NCBI GenBank assembly: GCA_032622095.1
Contig: CP136061.1
Span: 265,146,077 to 265,210,076 of the forward strand
Reading direction: 5' to 3'
Source of the DNA: Siphonodentalium dalli
Taxonomy: Eukaryota; Mollusca; Scaphopoda; Gadilida; Siphonodentaliidae
DNA: 64,000 nt
Each line of letters starts with the position of its first letter. The stretch's first letter is position 1. The translations under genes and the position numbers were made by a program. The notes under the pieces are model-generated. The model had not been told where the DNA came from, searched no databases, and saw only the letters and a list, made by a program, of their open reading frames with translations. Positions 37,901-52,200 of the stretch are shown here, one piece after another.

Positions 37901-40900
37901 TTTGGGAGTGACCCCACCCCTGCCTCGAAATTGGGTGACGGGATTGGGAAATAGTCAAACCCGGCCCAAAATGCGAATTTTGAGAGCCCGTAACTCCGTT
38001 ATTTTCCAATGGATTTAAAAATTGTTTTGAGTATTGTGATCAGCTACTTACATTGATTATTTGTTATAAATTTTGTCTGATTCAGAGACGAATAACATTT
38101 TGTTTATTGGAAAGAATACGGGCCCACATTCAAAGTTCGAGGGCCCAAATCTCCGCCATTTTTTAACGGATTTACAATCTGTTTTCAGTTTTATGATCAA
38201 CGTGTATGGTATATGTTATATATCAAGTTTCATATGATTCGGAGACGAAATAAATTTTGGTACCCCGGACCACCCCTCCCCTGACCCACAACACTGAACC
38301 GACACTGGCAAAATTTGGCTCATCGCGTGCTCTCTTCAGACCGCACGCATTGGCGTATCAGTTGACATCCAAAGTTTGACATCTTCGGAGGAGATGTGAT
38401 CACAAGCATATGGGGCCAAATTTGCATTGTTTGAAGGCCCACAACTCTGACATTTTTCAATGGATTTTCGAAATTCTTTCAGTTTCTAGATCGGTTGGCG
38501 GTATGGATGTTATATTCCAAGTTTCATCCGATTCGGAGAAGAATACAAAATTGGTACCCCGGACCACCCCTCCCCTGACCCACAACACTGAACCGACACT
38601 GGCAAAATTTGGCCCATCGCGTGCTCTCTTCAGACCGCACGCACTGGGATATCAGACGACATCCAAAGTTCGACATCTTCGGAGGAGATAGGGTCACAAG
38701 CACATGGGACCAAATTGCAAACTTTGAGGGCCCGTAACTCTTGCATTTCTTCTCGGATTACAAAAATCCTTTCCGGTATGGGTTTGTTTTCGTTCAGGGA
38801 ATCTACATACTTAAATAGATGAATGTCAATAATAAAAAAAAATTGCGAAAATATTGCCCCCACCCCAGTGTAAAAATATATGTCCAACCCTGTCAAATTT
38901 TCTTCCTCGGACTAAGCTGACAACGGTCAACACGACTACAAAAACCAAATACAGTTATCTGGAATGATACGGGAGGACAACAGAGTACAATAAAATAGAG
39001 GTTTGCCAACTATGGGCGGTAACTCTTCAGGGAAAGGGCGGACCCAAGTTTTTATGCCCGTGGGCAGTAGTGCATATCGAGATGTGCATACGGTCTAATT
39101 TTCGATGCTCTGCTTCTTATAATTTCCGAGATAATAAAATGACATTTTTTCAAATAAAGGGAGATAACTCCTCGGGGAAAACGCGGACAATATTTGTTAT
39201 GCGACGATGGCATACAACTCTTTGATCCCAAGATACGTACCAAGTTTTAGTGTGCTACTCCTGGTACTTTTCGAGTAATAAGGGTTGCAAAAGTGTCCAG
39301 TATAATAATAATAATAATAATGAAAAATAATCGAAAAAGGGCCATAACTCTGTCAAAATATATTGGACCAACATCCGGATAGCATTATTTTTAGTAGACC
39401 TTAGATGCATACATTCGCTAGAGATTTCGCGGTCCTCCTCCCATTAGTTTCTGAGTATTTCCAATTAAACAGAAAACGGCCGCAGTAGAAAAACAATATA
39501 CTTCCTTGGTTACACCATGGAAGTATAATAATAGGGCAAATCATGAGCTCAATAAATCGCAGTTAAGGGACGGAAAATATGAATTAGGATGATTATATCT
39601 TTCCCTTAACATGTGTGGGTTGATCTCAAGTGTTTGGGAGTGACCCCACCCCTGCCTCGAAATTGGGTGACGGGATTGGGAAATAGTCAAACCCGGCCCA
39701 AAATGCGAATTTTGAGAGCCCGTAACTCCGTTATTTTCCAATGGATTTAAAAATTGTTTTGAGTATTGTGATCAGCTACTTACATTGATTATTTGTTATA
39801 AATTTTGTCTGATTCAGAGACGAATAACATTTTGTTTATTGGAAAGAATACGGGCCCACATTCAAAGTTCGAGGGCCCAAATCTCCGCCATTTTTTAACG
39901 GATTTACAATCTGTTTTCAGTTTTATGATCAACGTGTATGGTATATGTTATATATCAAGTTTCATATGATTCGGAGACGAAATAAATTTTGGTACCCCGG
40001 ACCACCCCTCCCCTGACCCACAACACTGAACCGACACTGGCAAAATTTGGCTCATCGCGTGCTCTCTTCAGACCGCACGCATTGGCGTATCAGTTGACAT
40101 CCAAAGTTTGACATCTTCGGAGGAGATGTGATCACAAGCATATGGGGCCAAATTTGCATTGTTTGAAGGCCCACAACTCTGACATTTTTCAATGGATTTT
40201 CGAAATTCTTTCAGTTTCTAGATCGGTTGGCGGTATGGATGTTATATTCCAAGTTTCATCCGATTCGGAGAAGAATACAAAATTGGTACCCCGGACCACC
40301 CCTCCCCTGACCCACAACACTGAACCGACACTGGCAAAATTTGGCCCATCGCGTGCTCTCTTCAGACCGCACGCACTGGGATATCAGACGACATCCAAAG
40401 TTCGACATCTTCGGAGGAGATAGGGTCACAAGCACATGGGACCAAATTGCAAACTTTGAGGGCCCGTAACTCTTGCATTTCTTCTCGGATTACAAAAATC
40501 CTTTCCGGTATGGGTTTGTTTTCGTTCAGGGAATCTACATACTTAAATAGATGAATGTCAATAATAAAAAAAAATTGCGAAAATATTGCCCCCACCCCAG
40601 TGTAAAAATATATGTCCAACCCTGTCAAATTTTCTTCCTCGGACTAAGCTGACAACGGTCAACACGACTACAAAAACCAAATACAGTTATCTGGAATGAT
40701 ACGGGAGGACAACAGAGTACAATAAAATAGAGGTTTGCCAACTATGGGCGGTAACTCTTCAGGGAAAGGGCGGACCCAAGTTTTTATGCCCGTGGGCAGT
40801 AGTGCATATCGAGATGTGCATACGGTCTAATTTTCGATGCTCTGCTTCTTATAATTTCCGAGATAATAAAATGACATTTTTTCAAATAAAGGGAGATAAC

Positions 40901-41049
40901 TCCTCGGGGAAAACGCGGACAATATTTGTTATGCGACGATGGCATACAACTCTTTGATCCCAAGATACGTACCAAGTTTTAGTGTGCTACTCCTGGTACT
41001 TTTCGAGTAATAAGGGTTGCAAAAGTGTCCAGTATAATAATAATAATAA
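28929..41049. repeat. Tandem array C (1732-bp monomer, sister of A)
   Basis: Begins with a 211-bp piece (28929-29139: TGAAAAATAATCG to the end palindrome), then six full monomers at 29140, 30872, 32604, 34336, 36068 and 37800, and a 1518-bp partial from 39532. Copies appear identical, even in the (TAA)n tract, which is short and of fixed length. Relative to A there are scattered substitutions (for example ATAGGGCAAATC for ATAGGCCAAATC, TTGGGAGTGACC for TTGGAAGTGACC) and a shorter microsatellite. The array stops at the same monomer position as array A does before the linker. Frames of 63-93 codons on both strands are not credible genes. Confidence 0.96.
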
Positions 41050-41082
41050 CTAGAGGGTTAAAATTCTGGCCTGCAGAATTTT
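41050..41082 (-). other. Predicted 3' terminus: hairpin plus CTAG, copy 2
   Basis: Same 9-bp stem, 5-nt loop and CTAG spacing as copy 1, with C-type left flank (GTGTCCAGTATAATAATAA). The switch from diverged flank to identical element sequence falls at the CTAG. Confidence 0.65.
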
Positions 41083-41095
41083 GATACTTCCATAT

Positions 41096-41501
41096 AAATT
41101 CCCCATCCCCGACCACCATCCATAATTTAATAATCTACCCACCACTATCCAATCCTTACACATAAACCACTCCATAACCCTAATATTGGCAGCCAATCCA
41201 TAATCATAACCATTTCCACAGCCCTATCCACAGCACTTAACTCTAACCCAATAAAATATCCTTACCAAATACATTGCCCTCCTGCAAACCATACTCATAG
41301 CCGTACCTTGGACCATTACCAAAACTCTTTCGATGAGCCTAGTCATACATGCAAGCGTACCCACAACCAAATCCTTTGCATAACTGACACCGTCACAATT
41401 TTAACATTAACAATATCCACAATTCTAACCCAATGTATAAACCATATCCTGACCATAACGTTAACATTAAGCCTAACCCTGATCTACACATATCTATAAG
41501 C
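41096..41501. repeat. G-poor, C/A-rich tract, copy 2
   Basis: Copy of 8111-8516 with the same strand asymmetry. The low-complexity 63-codon frame recurs at 41308-41499 and is not called as a gene. Confidence 0.75.
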
Positions 41502-42016
41502 CTATACTTAATGTATTATATAGTTATCAGGGTATAAAATATTAAATATGAGTCAAGAATTCTGTCCGGAAATGAGTCTATTGATTAATATTGATTTCAT
41601 TTCGAATATCTTCTGGTCTAATAATGTGTGGTTGTTTAGCTAACGAACAATAGTGGTTACTGTTACCAGCGACCAGGTATGTTCTAAAAATAAATCAATA
41701 ACTTGTCCCAATTAAACATCTCATTTCATAATAAAATATTCGAAAAAATTCAACATTAGCTGATAGAAGTCTTACTGGACATGGATCTTCAATTCATATT
41801 TATTATTTTGTACCCACAAACTATTTCAAACTTGTTATTTAAAGAGATAGTCATATTGTTAACCCTTCACATTAATTTTCCTATGTGTATACAGTCATCC
41901 GGGAGTATTTTTCTGCATGATAAGTGAATACATGTAATATCTATCGGTCACTTAATCCTGATTAACTAATTGCGTATTCATTTGAAAAGTTAAAAAAATC
42001 ATGGAATTTGCACGTG
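41502..42016. other. AT-rich linker DNA, copy 2, nothing recognised
   Basis: Equivalent of 8517-9031. No gene, RNA or clear repeat seen. Confidence 0.6.
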
Positions 42017-43051
42017 GATAGTACCGACCACATCCAATTTGCGTTATCTCGATTTCTTCATTTATTTCTTTGCAAGATTTACTTGAAGTTGCCAAAAGCC
42101 TCGATCAACCGATGCGCGTTCTCTGTTAGACGGATTGCTTTTATACCACAGTCAAACTTCCAGGATGTATATATGGTATACTGAGACACATGCTCACTCA
42201 TTTCACTCACTCCTTCATTAGTCTGCTTGAATTTCGACTTTTGCCATATATCGATGTAGGCGTATTCCTATGCATGTAGTACGCATTACGCTATATATCG
42301 TCGCCACGAGTGGATCCTTTGTTCTGAAACTTAAGCAATCGCACCAGTCTTGGGCGTTGATATCCCCTATCACATCCATTTTATCTCCATATTTTATTTT
42401 TTTCAAGAATTTTTGAACTTTCGGTTTTTGTTGGAATTTGCCAATATGTACCCACCTGAACACGAGCTTTCCGTTGGTCGGTTTGCTTTGTAAGTAGAGC
42501 GGTCAAACGTTGGGATGTTACCAAAAATATATCAACGTACCCGCTCCTGCATTACATCGCTCCTTCATTAACTCGGTCGGATTTGGCGAGAAAAATAGCT
42601 TAGTGATACAGCACTTAAATATACTTGTTAACATTATAAAGCCTCGCCACGAGTAAACCTTGTACCTTAGCGCAAATTAAGCAGACATCGATAAGTTGCG
42701 TTTGGGTACTATCTATCATATCCACTATTCAAATTTTGTTTATCTCGATGTTTGATTTTTAGACAATTTTTCCCCCTTTGATTTTCGTTGGAATTTGCAA
42801 AAAGTCTGAACCGACCGGAAGCTCACTCGCTGTTTGACAGTTTGCTATTATAGCAGAGCTATCAAACTTTGGGAGCCTACCTACGCGATACCGCACTACC
42901 TGCTCCTGCATTAACCTTGCTCACCAATTAGCCCGTTTGGATTTGGCGCCAAAAATAGGTAATTTTCTTGTACATGCCGTAGATCGGTAACGATTGGGAA
43001 TTAAAAACATGCCAGCGAAAAAATTCAGTCCGCACCACTCTCCCCATTCGG
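42017..43051. repeat. Three diverged ~345-bp repeats in linker, copy 2
   Basis: Copies start near 42017, 42358 and 42705, matching those of the first linker one for one. They show that the whole linker, not single repeats, was copied. Confidence 0.75.
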
Positions 43052-43084
43052 AATATGCAACAAAAATATTATACCGCTGGACTT

Positions 43085-43085
<1 letters not shown>

Positions 43086-43118
<33 letters not shown>
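43086..43118. repeat. T33 homopolymer, copy 2
   Basis: Same 33-T length as in the first linker. Homopolymers this long normally drift fast, so equal length points to very recent copying or to an assembly effect. Confidence 0.9.
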
Positions 43119-43121
<3 letters not shown>

Positions 43122-43152
43122 AAATCTGCCGTTTACATCCGCCACCGGTCAG

Positions 43153-43231
43153 CCTGGTCTCACCACCCTGGGCCTGGTTTCACCACCCCGACCTGGTATC
43201 ATTACCCAGCATGGTTTCGTCGCCTCCCCGG
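43153..43231. repeat. Minisatellite, copy 2
   Basis: Same four ~20-bp CCTGGT-type units as at 10168-10246. Confidence 0.8.
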
Positions 43232-43276
43232 TTATGCTTCATTCTCTCCCATGCTCCTTCATTAGCCAAATTATTT

Positions 43277-46200
43277 AATTTTCGATGGATTGTAACTTGG
43301 ACATTTCTCAACCGATTTACAAAATTCTTTCAGGAGGATCATTAGTACACCCTATAGATACACGACAGTAAAAATAGTTGAAATCATCGAAAAAAAAAAT
43401 TGCGAAAATTTTGCCCCCACCCAAAACCCAAAAATATAAGTCCGTCCCTGTTCAAAACTTGTTTTCGTAGCAAGTTGATAACGGGTAACTACATAAAATC
43501 TCTCAAATATGGATACCGTGCATGTTATAGGCGGTTACATGATATGAAATAAATCGAATTTTGCGAATCATGGGCGACAACTCTGTAGAAAAAGCGCGGA
43601 CATAAATTATAATGTATGGATTCAATAGGGAATCCTGAGTTCTACATATGGTCCAAATTTTGAGTCTCTGCTGCTCATACTTTTCGAGATACAGCAACCC
43701 CATTTTTTCACAAAAAGGGAGATAACTCTGTAAACCAAACGTGGACAACATCCTATATACTCTTATTAGTTAGAAATAGTATAGGTCTATATGCATACGA
43801 AATTTCAGCTCCCTATCTCTTGTACTTCCGGAGATATAAGAGTTGAAAAATTGCTTAGAATAATAATAATAGAGGAGAAAAATAATAAATTGAATAACAA
43901 TATACTTCCATATTAAAATATGGAAGTATAATAAGGGATTCGCACGGAATTGATTGGTATGTCGATAGTATGGTTTATTGACATTTCTGTGTTCAGTTGG
44001 AACGTTCTGGCGTGACCCCCACCCTTGCCTCGGAATTAGGTGATGCGTGTAGAAAAGTCGCCATATCTCGGCCAATCTTCGAGATATCGAGCTAATTTTT
44101 GCGTCATTGTGTTCGCATTTGATGCCCCTTTAATATTTAGTAGGGTTCTAGTAAGATATTGTGGCGATATTCTACTATATAGACCTATATTAATGCTGTT
44201 CAGTACATACATTTCGATTATATCTGGCTTCCATCGACATAATAAGGCAAGTCGGTAATCGTTTAAAAGTATTATAAATTCCCCACCGAATGACACTAAA
44301 CAATTGACGATTGGTTGAAGGAATTTGAATTCATAGTGCATCTTCTGTAAACTTGAAAAAAATGAAGGGGCCACAATTTCTACATTTTTCAACCGATTCA
44401 CAAAATTCACTCATAATGTCACTCGGTATATCTTATAGATACTTCACAACAATTTTGGTTCAAATCGGAGACCAAAAAAATATGACAATTTTTGCCCCCT
44501 CCCTAATATGGACCAATGTTTTTGGATCTTCGTCAAAATTGCACCATTTCGTCTTCTTTCTATGGATAACACGCTCACATAAACCAAATCCAGTTCGCGT
44601 GCGTCGTCTAGGAGGAGTTTTGTCCACAAGCACTTTCTCCTCAATCGATGTATGAATACAATTTTCGATGGTCTGTAACTTGGACATTTCTCAACCGATT
44701 TACAAAATTCTTTCAGGAGGATCATTAGTACACCCTATAGATACACGACAGTAAAAATAGTTGAAATCATCGAAAAAAAAAATTGCGAAAATTTTGCCCC
44801 CACCCAAAACCCAAAAATATAAGTCCGTCCCTGTTCAAAACTTGTTTTCGTAGCAAGTTGATAACGGGTAACTACATAAAATCTCTCAAATATGGATACC
44901 GTGCATGTTATAGGCGGTTACATGATATGAAATAAATCGAATTTTGCGAATCATGGGCGACAACTCTGTAGAAAAAGCGCGGACATAAATTATAATGTAT
45001 GGATTCAATAGGGAATCCTGAGTTCTACATATGGTCCAAATTTTGAGTCTCTGCTGCTCATACTTTTCGAGATACAGCAACCCCATTTTTTCACAAAAAG
45101 GGAGATAACTCTGTAAACCAAACGTGGACAACATCCTATATACTCTTATTAGTTAGAAATAGTATAGGTCTATATGCATACGAAATTTCAGCTCCCTATC
45201 TCTTGTACTTCCGGAGATATAAGAGTTGAAAAATTGCTTAGAATAATAATAATAGAGGAGAAAAATAATAAATTGAATAACAATATACTTCCATATTAAA
45301 ATATGGAAGTATAATAAGGGATTCGCACGGAATTGATTGGTATGTCGATAGTATGGTTTATTGACATTTCTGTGTTCAGTTGGAACGTTCTGGCGTGACC
45401 CCCACCCTTGCCTCGGAATTAGGTGATGCGTGTAGAAAAGTCGCCATATCTCGGCCAATCTTCGAGATATCGAGCTAATTTTTGCGTCATTGTGTTCGCA
45501 TTTGATGCCCCTTTAATATTTAGTAGGGTTCTAGTAAGATATTGTGGCGATATTCTACTATATAGACCTATATTAATGCTGTTCAGTACATACATTTCGA
45601 TTATATCTGGCTTCCATCGACATAATAAGGCAAGTCGGTAATCGTTTAAAAGTATTATAAATTCCCCACCGAATGACACTAAACAATTGACGATTGGTTG
45701 AAGGAATTTGAATTCATAGTGCATCTTCTGTAAACTTGAAAAAAATGAAGGGGCCACAATTTCTACATTTTTCAACCGATTCACAAAATTCACTCATAAT
45801 GTCACTCGGTATATCTTATAGATACTTCACAACAATTTTGGTTCAAATCGGAGACCAAAAAAATATGACAATTTTTGCCCCCTCCCTAATATGGACCAAT
45901 GTTTTTGGATCTTCGTCAAAATTGCACCATTTCGTCTTCTTTCTATGGATAACACGCTCACATAAACCAAATCCAGTTCGCGTGCGTCGTCTAGGAGGAG
46001 TTTTGTCCACAAGCACTTTCTCCTCAATCGATGTATGAATACAATTTTCGATGGTCTGTAACTTGGACATTTCTCAACCGATTTACAAAATTCTTTCAGG
46101 AGGATCATTAGTACACCCTATAGATACACGACAGTAAAAATAGTTGAAATCATCGAAAAAAAAAATTGCGAAAATTTTGCCCCCACCCAAAACCCAAAAA

Positions 46201-49200
46201 TATAAGTCCGTCCCTGTTCAAAACTTGTTTTCGTAGCAAGTTGATAACGGGTAACTACATAAAATCTCTCAAATATGGATACCGTGCATGTTATAGGCGG
46301 TTACATGATATGAAATAAATCGAATTTTGCGAATCATGGGCGACAACTCTGTAGAAAAAGCGCGGACATAAATTATAATGTATGGATTCAATAGGGAATC
46401 CTGAGTTCTACATATGGTCCAAATTTTGAGTCTCTGCTGCTCATACTTTTCGAGATACAGCAACCCCATTTTTTCACAAAAAGGGAGATAACTCTGTAAA
46501 CCAAACGTGGACAACATCCTATATACTCTTATTAGTTAGAAATAGTATAGGTCTATATGCATACGAAATTTCAGCTCCCTATCTCTTGTACTTCCGGAGA
46601 TATAAGAGTTGAAAAATTGCTTAGAATAATAATAATAGAGGAGAAAAATAATAAATTGAATAACAATATACTTCCATATTAAAATATGGAAGTATAATAA
46701 GGGATTCGCACGGAATTGATTGGTATGTCGATAGTATGGTTTATTGACATTTCTGTGTTCAGTTGGAACGTTCTGGCGTGACCCCCACCCTTGCCTCGGA
46801 ATTAGGTGATGCGTGTAGAAAAGTCGCCATATCTCGGCCAATCTTCGAGATATCGAGCTAATTTTTGCGTCATTGTGTTCGCATTTGATGCCCCTTTAAT
46901 ATTTAGTAGGGTTCTAGTAAGATATTGTGGCGATATTCTACTATATAGACCTATATTAATGCTGTTCAGTACATACATTTCGATTATATCTGGCTTCCAT
47001 CGACATAATAAGGCAAGTCGGTAATCGTTTAAAAGTATTATAAATTCCCCACCGAATGACACTAAACAATTGACGATTGGTTGAAGGAATTTGAATTCAT
47101 AGTGCATCTTCTGTAAACTTGAAAAAAATGAAGGGGCCACAATTTCTACATTTTTCAACCGATTCACAAAATTCACTCATAATGTCACTCGGTATATCTT
47201 ATAGATACTTCACAACAATTTTGGTTCAAATCGGAGACCAAAAAAATATGACAATTTTTGCCCCCTCCCTAATATGGACCAATGTTTTTGGATCTTCGTC
47301 AAAATTGCACCATTTCGTCTTCTTTCTATGGATAACACGCTCACATAAACCAAATCCAGTTCGCGTGCGTCGTCTAGGAGGAGTTTTGTCCACAAGCACT
47401 TTCTCCTCAATCGATGTATGAATACAATTTTCGATGGTCTGTAACTTGGACATTTCTCAACCGATTTACAAAATTCTTTCAGGAGGATCATTAGTACACC
47501 CTATAGATACACGACAGTAAAAATAGTTGAAATCATCGAAAAAAAAAATTGCGAAAATTTTGCCCCCACCCAAAACCCAAAAATATAAGTCCGTCCCTGT
47601 TCAAAACTTGTTTTCGTAGCAAGTTGATAACGGGTAACTACATAAAATCTCTCAAATATGGATACCGTGCATGTTATAGGCGGTTACATGATATGAAATA
47701 AATCGAATTTTGCGAATCATGGGCGACAACTCTGTAGAAAAAGCGCGGACATAAATTATAATGTATGGATTCAATAGGGAATCCTGAGTTCTACATATGG
47801 TCCAAATTTTGAGTCTCTGCTGCTCATACTTTTCGAGATACAGCAACCCCATTTTTTCACAAAAAGGGAGATAACTCTGTAAACCAAACGTGGACAACAT
47901 CCTATATACTCTTATTAGTTAGAAATAGTATAGGTCTATATGCATACGAAATTTCAGCTCCCTATCTCTTGTACTTCCGGAGATATAAGAGTTGAAAAAT
48001 TGCTTAGAATAATAATAATAGAGGAGAAAAATAATAAATTGAATAACAATATACTTCCATATTAAAATATGGAAGTATAATAAGGGATTCGCACGGAATT
48101 GATTGGTATGTCGATAGTATGGTTTATTGACATTTCTGTGTTCAGTTGGAACGTTCTGGCGTGACCCCCACCCTTGCCTCGGAATTAGGTGATGCGTGTA
48201 GAAAAGTCGCCATATCTCGGCCAATCTTCGAGATATCGAGCTAATTTTTGCGTCATTGTGTTCGCATTTGATGCCCCTTTAATATTTAGTAGGGTTCTAG
48301 TAAGATATTGTGGCGATATTCTACTATATAGACCTATATTAATGCTGTTCAGTACATACATTTCGATTATATCTGGCTTCCATCGACATAATAAGGCAAG
48401 TCGGTAATCGTTTAAAAGTATTATAAATTCCCCACCGAATGACACTAAACAATTGACGATTGGTTGAAGGAATTTGAATTCATAGTGCATCTTCTGTAAA
48501 CTTGAAAAAAATGAAGGGGCCACAATTTCTACATTTTTCAACCGATTCACAAAATTCACTCATAATGTCACTCGGTATATCTTATAGATACTTCACAACA
48601 ATTTTGGTTCAAATCGGAGACCAAAAAAATATGACAATTTTTGCCCCCTCCCTAATATGGACCAATGTTTTTGGATCTTCGTCAAAATTGCACCATTTCG
48701 TCTTCTTTCTATGGATAACACGCTCACATAAACCAAATCCAGTTCGCGTGCGTCGTCTAGGAGGAGTTTTGTCCACAAGCACTTTCTCCTCAATCGATGT
48801 ATGAATACAATTTTCGATGGTCTGTAACTTGGACATTTCTCAACCGATTTACAAAATTCTTTCAGGAGGATCATTAGTACACCCTATAGATACACGACAG
48901 TAAAAATAGTTGAAATCATCGAAAAAAAAAATTGCGAAAATTTTGCCCCCACCCAAAACCCAAAAATATAAGTCCGTCCCTGTTCAAAACTTGTTTTCGT
49001 AGCAAGTTGATAACGGGTAACTACATAAAATCTCTCAAATATGGATACCGTGCATGTTATAGGCGGTTACATGATATGAAATAAATCGAATTTTGCGAAT
49101 CATGGGCGACAACTCTGTAGAAAAAGCGCGGACATAAATTATAATGTATGGATTCAATAGGGAATCCTGAGTTCTACATATGGTCCAAATTTTGAGTCTC

Positions 49201-52200
49201 TGCTGCTCATACTTTTCGAGATACAGCAACCCCATTTTTTCACAAAAAGGGAGATAACTCTGTAAACCAAACGTGGACAACATCCTATATACTCTTATTA
49301 GTTAGAAATAGTATAGGTCTATATGCATACGAAATTTCAGCTCCCTATCTCTTGTACTTCCGGAGATATAAGAGTTGAAAAATTGCTTAGAATAATAATA
49401 ATAGAGGAGAAAAATAATAAATTGAATAACAATATACTTCCATATTAAAATATGGAAGTATAATAAGGGATTCGCACGGAATTGATTGGTATGTCGATAG
49501 TATGGTTTATTGACATTTCTGTGTTCAGTTGGAACGTTCTGGCGTGACCCCCACCCTTGCCTCGGAATTAGGTGATGCGTGTAGAAAAGTCGCCATATCT
49601 CGGCCAATCTTCGAGATATCGAGCTAATTTTTGCGTCATTGTGTTCGCATTTGATGCCCCTTTAATATTTAGTAGGGTTCTAGTAAGATATTGTGGCGAT
49701 ATTCTACTATATAGACCTATATTAATGCTGTTCAGTACATACATTTCGATTATATCTGGCTTCCATCGACATAATAAGGCAAGTCGGTAATCGTTTAAAA
49801 GTATTATAAATTCCCCACCGAATGACACTAAACAATTGACGATTGGTTGAAGGAATTTGAATTCATAGTGCATCTTCTGTAAACTTGAAAAAAATGAAGG
49901 GGCCACAATTTCTACATTTTTCAACCGATTCACAAAATTCACTCATAATGTCACTCGGTATATCTTATAGATACTTCACAACAATTTTGGTTCAAATCGG
50001 AGACCAAAAAAATATGACAATTTTTGCCCCCTCCCTAATATGGACCAATGTTTTTGGATCTTCGTCAAAATTGCACCATTTCGTCTTCTTTCTATGGATA
50101 ACACGCTCACATAAACCAAATCCAGTTCGCGTGCGTCGTCTAGGAGGAGTTTTGTCCACAAGCACTTTCTCCTCAATCGATGTATGAATACAATTTTCGA
50201 TGGTCTGTAACTTGGACATTTCTCAACCGATTTACAAAATTCTTTCAGGAGGATCATTAGTACACCCTATAGATACACGACAGTAAAAATAGTTGAAATC
50301 ATCGAAAAAAAAAATTGCGAAAATTTTGCCCCCACCCAAAACCCAAAAATATAAGTCCGTCCCTGTTCAAAACTTGTTTTCGTAGCAAGTTGATAACGGG
50401 TAACTACATAAAATCTCTCAAATATGGATACCGTGCATGTTATAGGCGGTTACATGATATGAAATAAATCGAATTTTGCGAATCATGGGCGACAACTCTG
50501 TAGAAAAAGCGCGGACATAAATTATAATGTATGGATTCAATAGGGAATCCTGAGTTCTACATATGGTCCAAATTTTGAGTCTCTGCTGCTCATACTTTTC
50601 GAGATACAGCAACCCCATTTTTTCACAAAAAGGGAGATAACTCTGTAAACCAAACGTGGACAACATCCTATATACTCTTATTAGTTAGAAATAGTATAGG
50701 TCTATATGCATACGAAATTTCAGCTCCCTATCTCTTGTACTTCCGGAGATATAAGAGTTGAAAAATTGCTTAGAATAATAATAATAGAGGAGAAAAATAA
50801 TAAATTGAATAACAATATACTTCCATATTAAAATATGGAAGTATAATAAGGGATTCGCACGGAATTGATTGGTATGTCGATAGTATGGTTTATTGACATT
50901 TCTGTGTTCAGTTGGAACGTTCTGGCGTGACCCCCACCCTTGCCTCGGAATTAGGTGATGCGTGTAGAAAAGTCGCCATATCTCGGCCAATCTTCGAGAT
51001 ATCGAGCTAATTTTTGCGTCATTGTGTTCGCATTTGATGCCCCTTTAATATTTAGTAGGGTTCTAGTAAGATATTGTGGCGATATTCTACTATATAGACC
51101 TATATTAATGCTGTTCAGTACATACATTTCGATTATATCTGGCTTCCATCGACATAATAAGGCAAGTCGGTAATCGTTTAAAAGTATTATAAATTCCCCA
51201 CCGAATGACACTAAACAATTGACGATTGGTTGAAGGAATTTGAATTCATAGTGCATCTTCTGTAAACTTGAAAAAAATGAAGGGGCCACAATTTCTACAT
51301 TTTTCAACCGATTCACAAAATTCACTCATAATGTCACTCGGTATATCTTATAGATACTTCACAACAATTTTGGTTCAAATCGGAGACCAAAAAAATATGA
51401 CAATTTTTGCCCCCTCCCTAATATGGACCAATGTTTTTGGATCTTCGTCAAAATTGCACCATTTCGTCTTCTTTCTATGGATAACACGCTCACATAAACC
51501 AAATCCAGTTCGCGTGCGTCGTCTAGGAGGAGTTTTGTCCACAAGCACTTTCTCCTCAATCGATGTATGAATACAATTTTCGATGGTCTGTAACTTGGAC
51601 ATTTCTCAACCGATTTACAAAATTCTTTCAGGAGGATCATTAGTACACCCTATAGATACACGACAGTAAAAATAGTTGAAATCATCGAAAAAAAAAATTG
51701 CGAAAATTTTGCCCCCACCCAAAACCCAAAAATATAAGTCCGTCCCTGTTCAAAACTTGTTTTCGTAGCAAGTTGATAACGGGTAACTACATAAAATCTC
51801 TCAAATATGGATACCGTGCATGTTATAGGCGGTTACATGATATGAAATAAATCGAATTTTGCGAATCATGGGCGACAACTCTGTAGAAAAAGCGCGGACA
51901 TAAATTATAATGTATGGATTCAATAGGGAATCCTGAGTTCTACATATGGTCCAAATTTTGAGTCTCTGCTGCTCATACTTTTCGAGATACAGCAACCCCA
52001 TTTTTTCACAAAAAGGGAGATAACTCTGTAAACCAAACGTGGACAACATCCTATATACTCTTATTAGTTAGAAATAGTATAGGTCTATATGCATACGAAA
52101 TTTCAGCTCCCTATCTCTTGTACTTCCGGAGATATAAGAGTTGAAAAATTGCTTAGAATAATAATAATAGAGGAGAAAAATAATAAATTGAATAACAATA

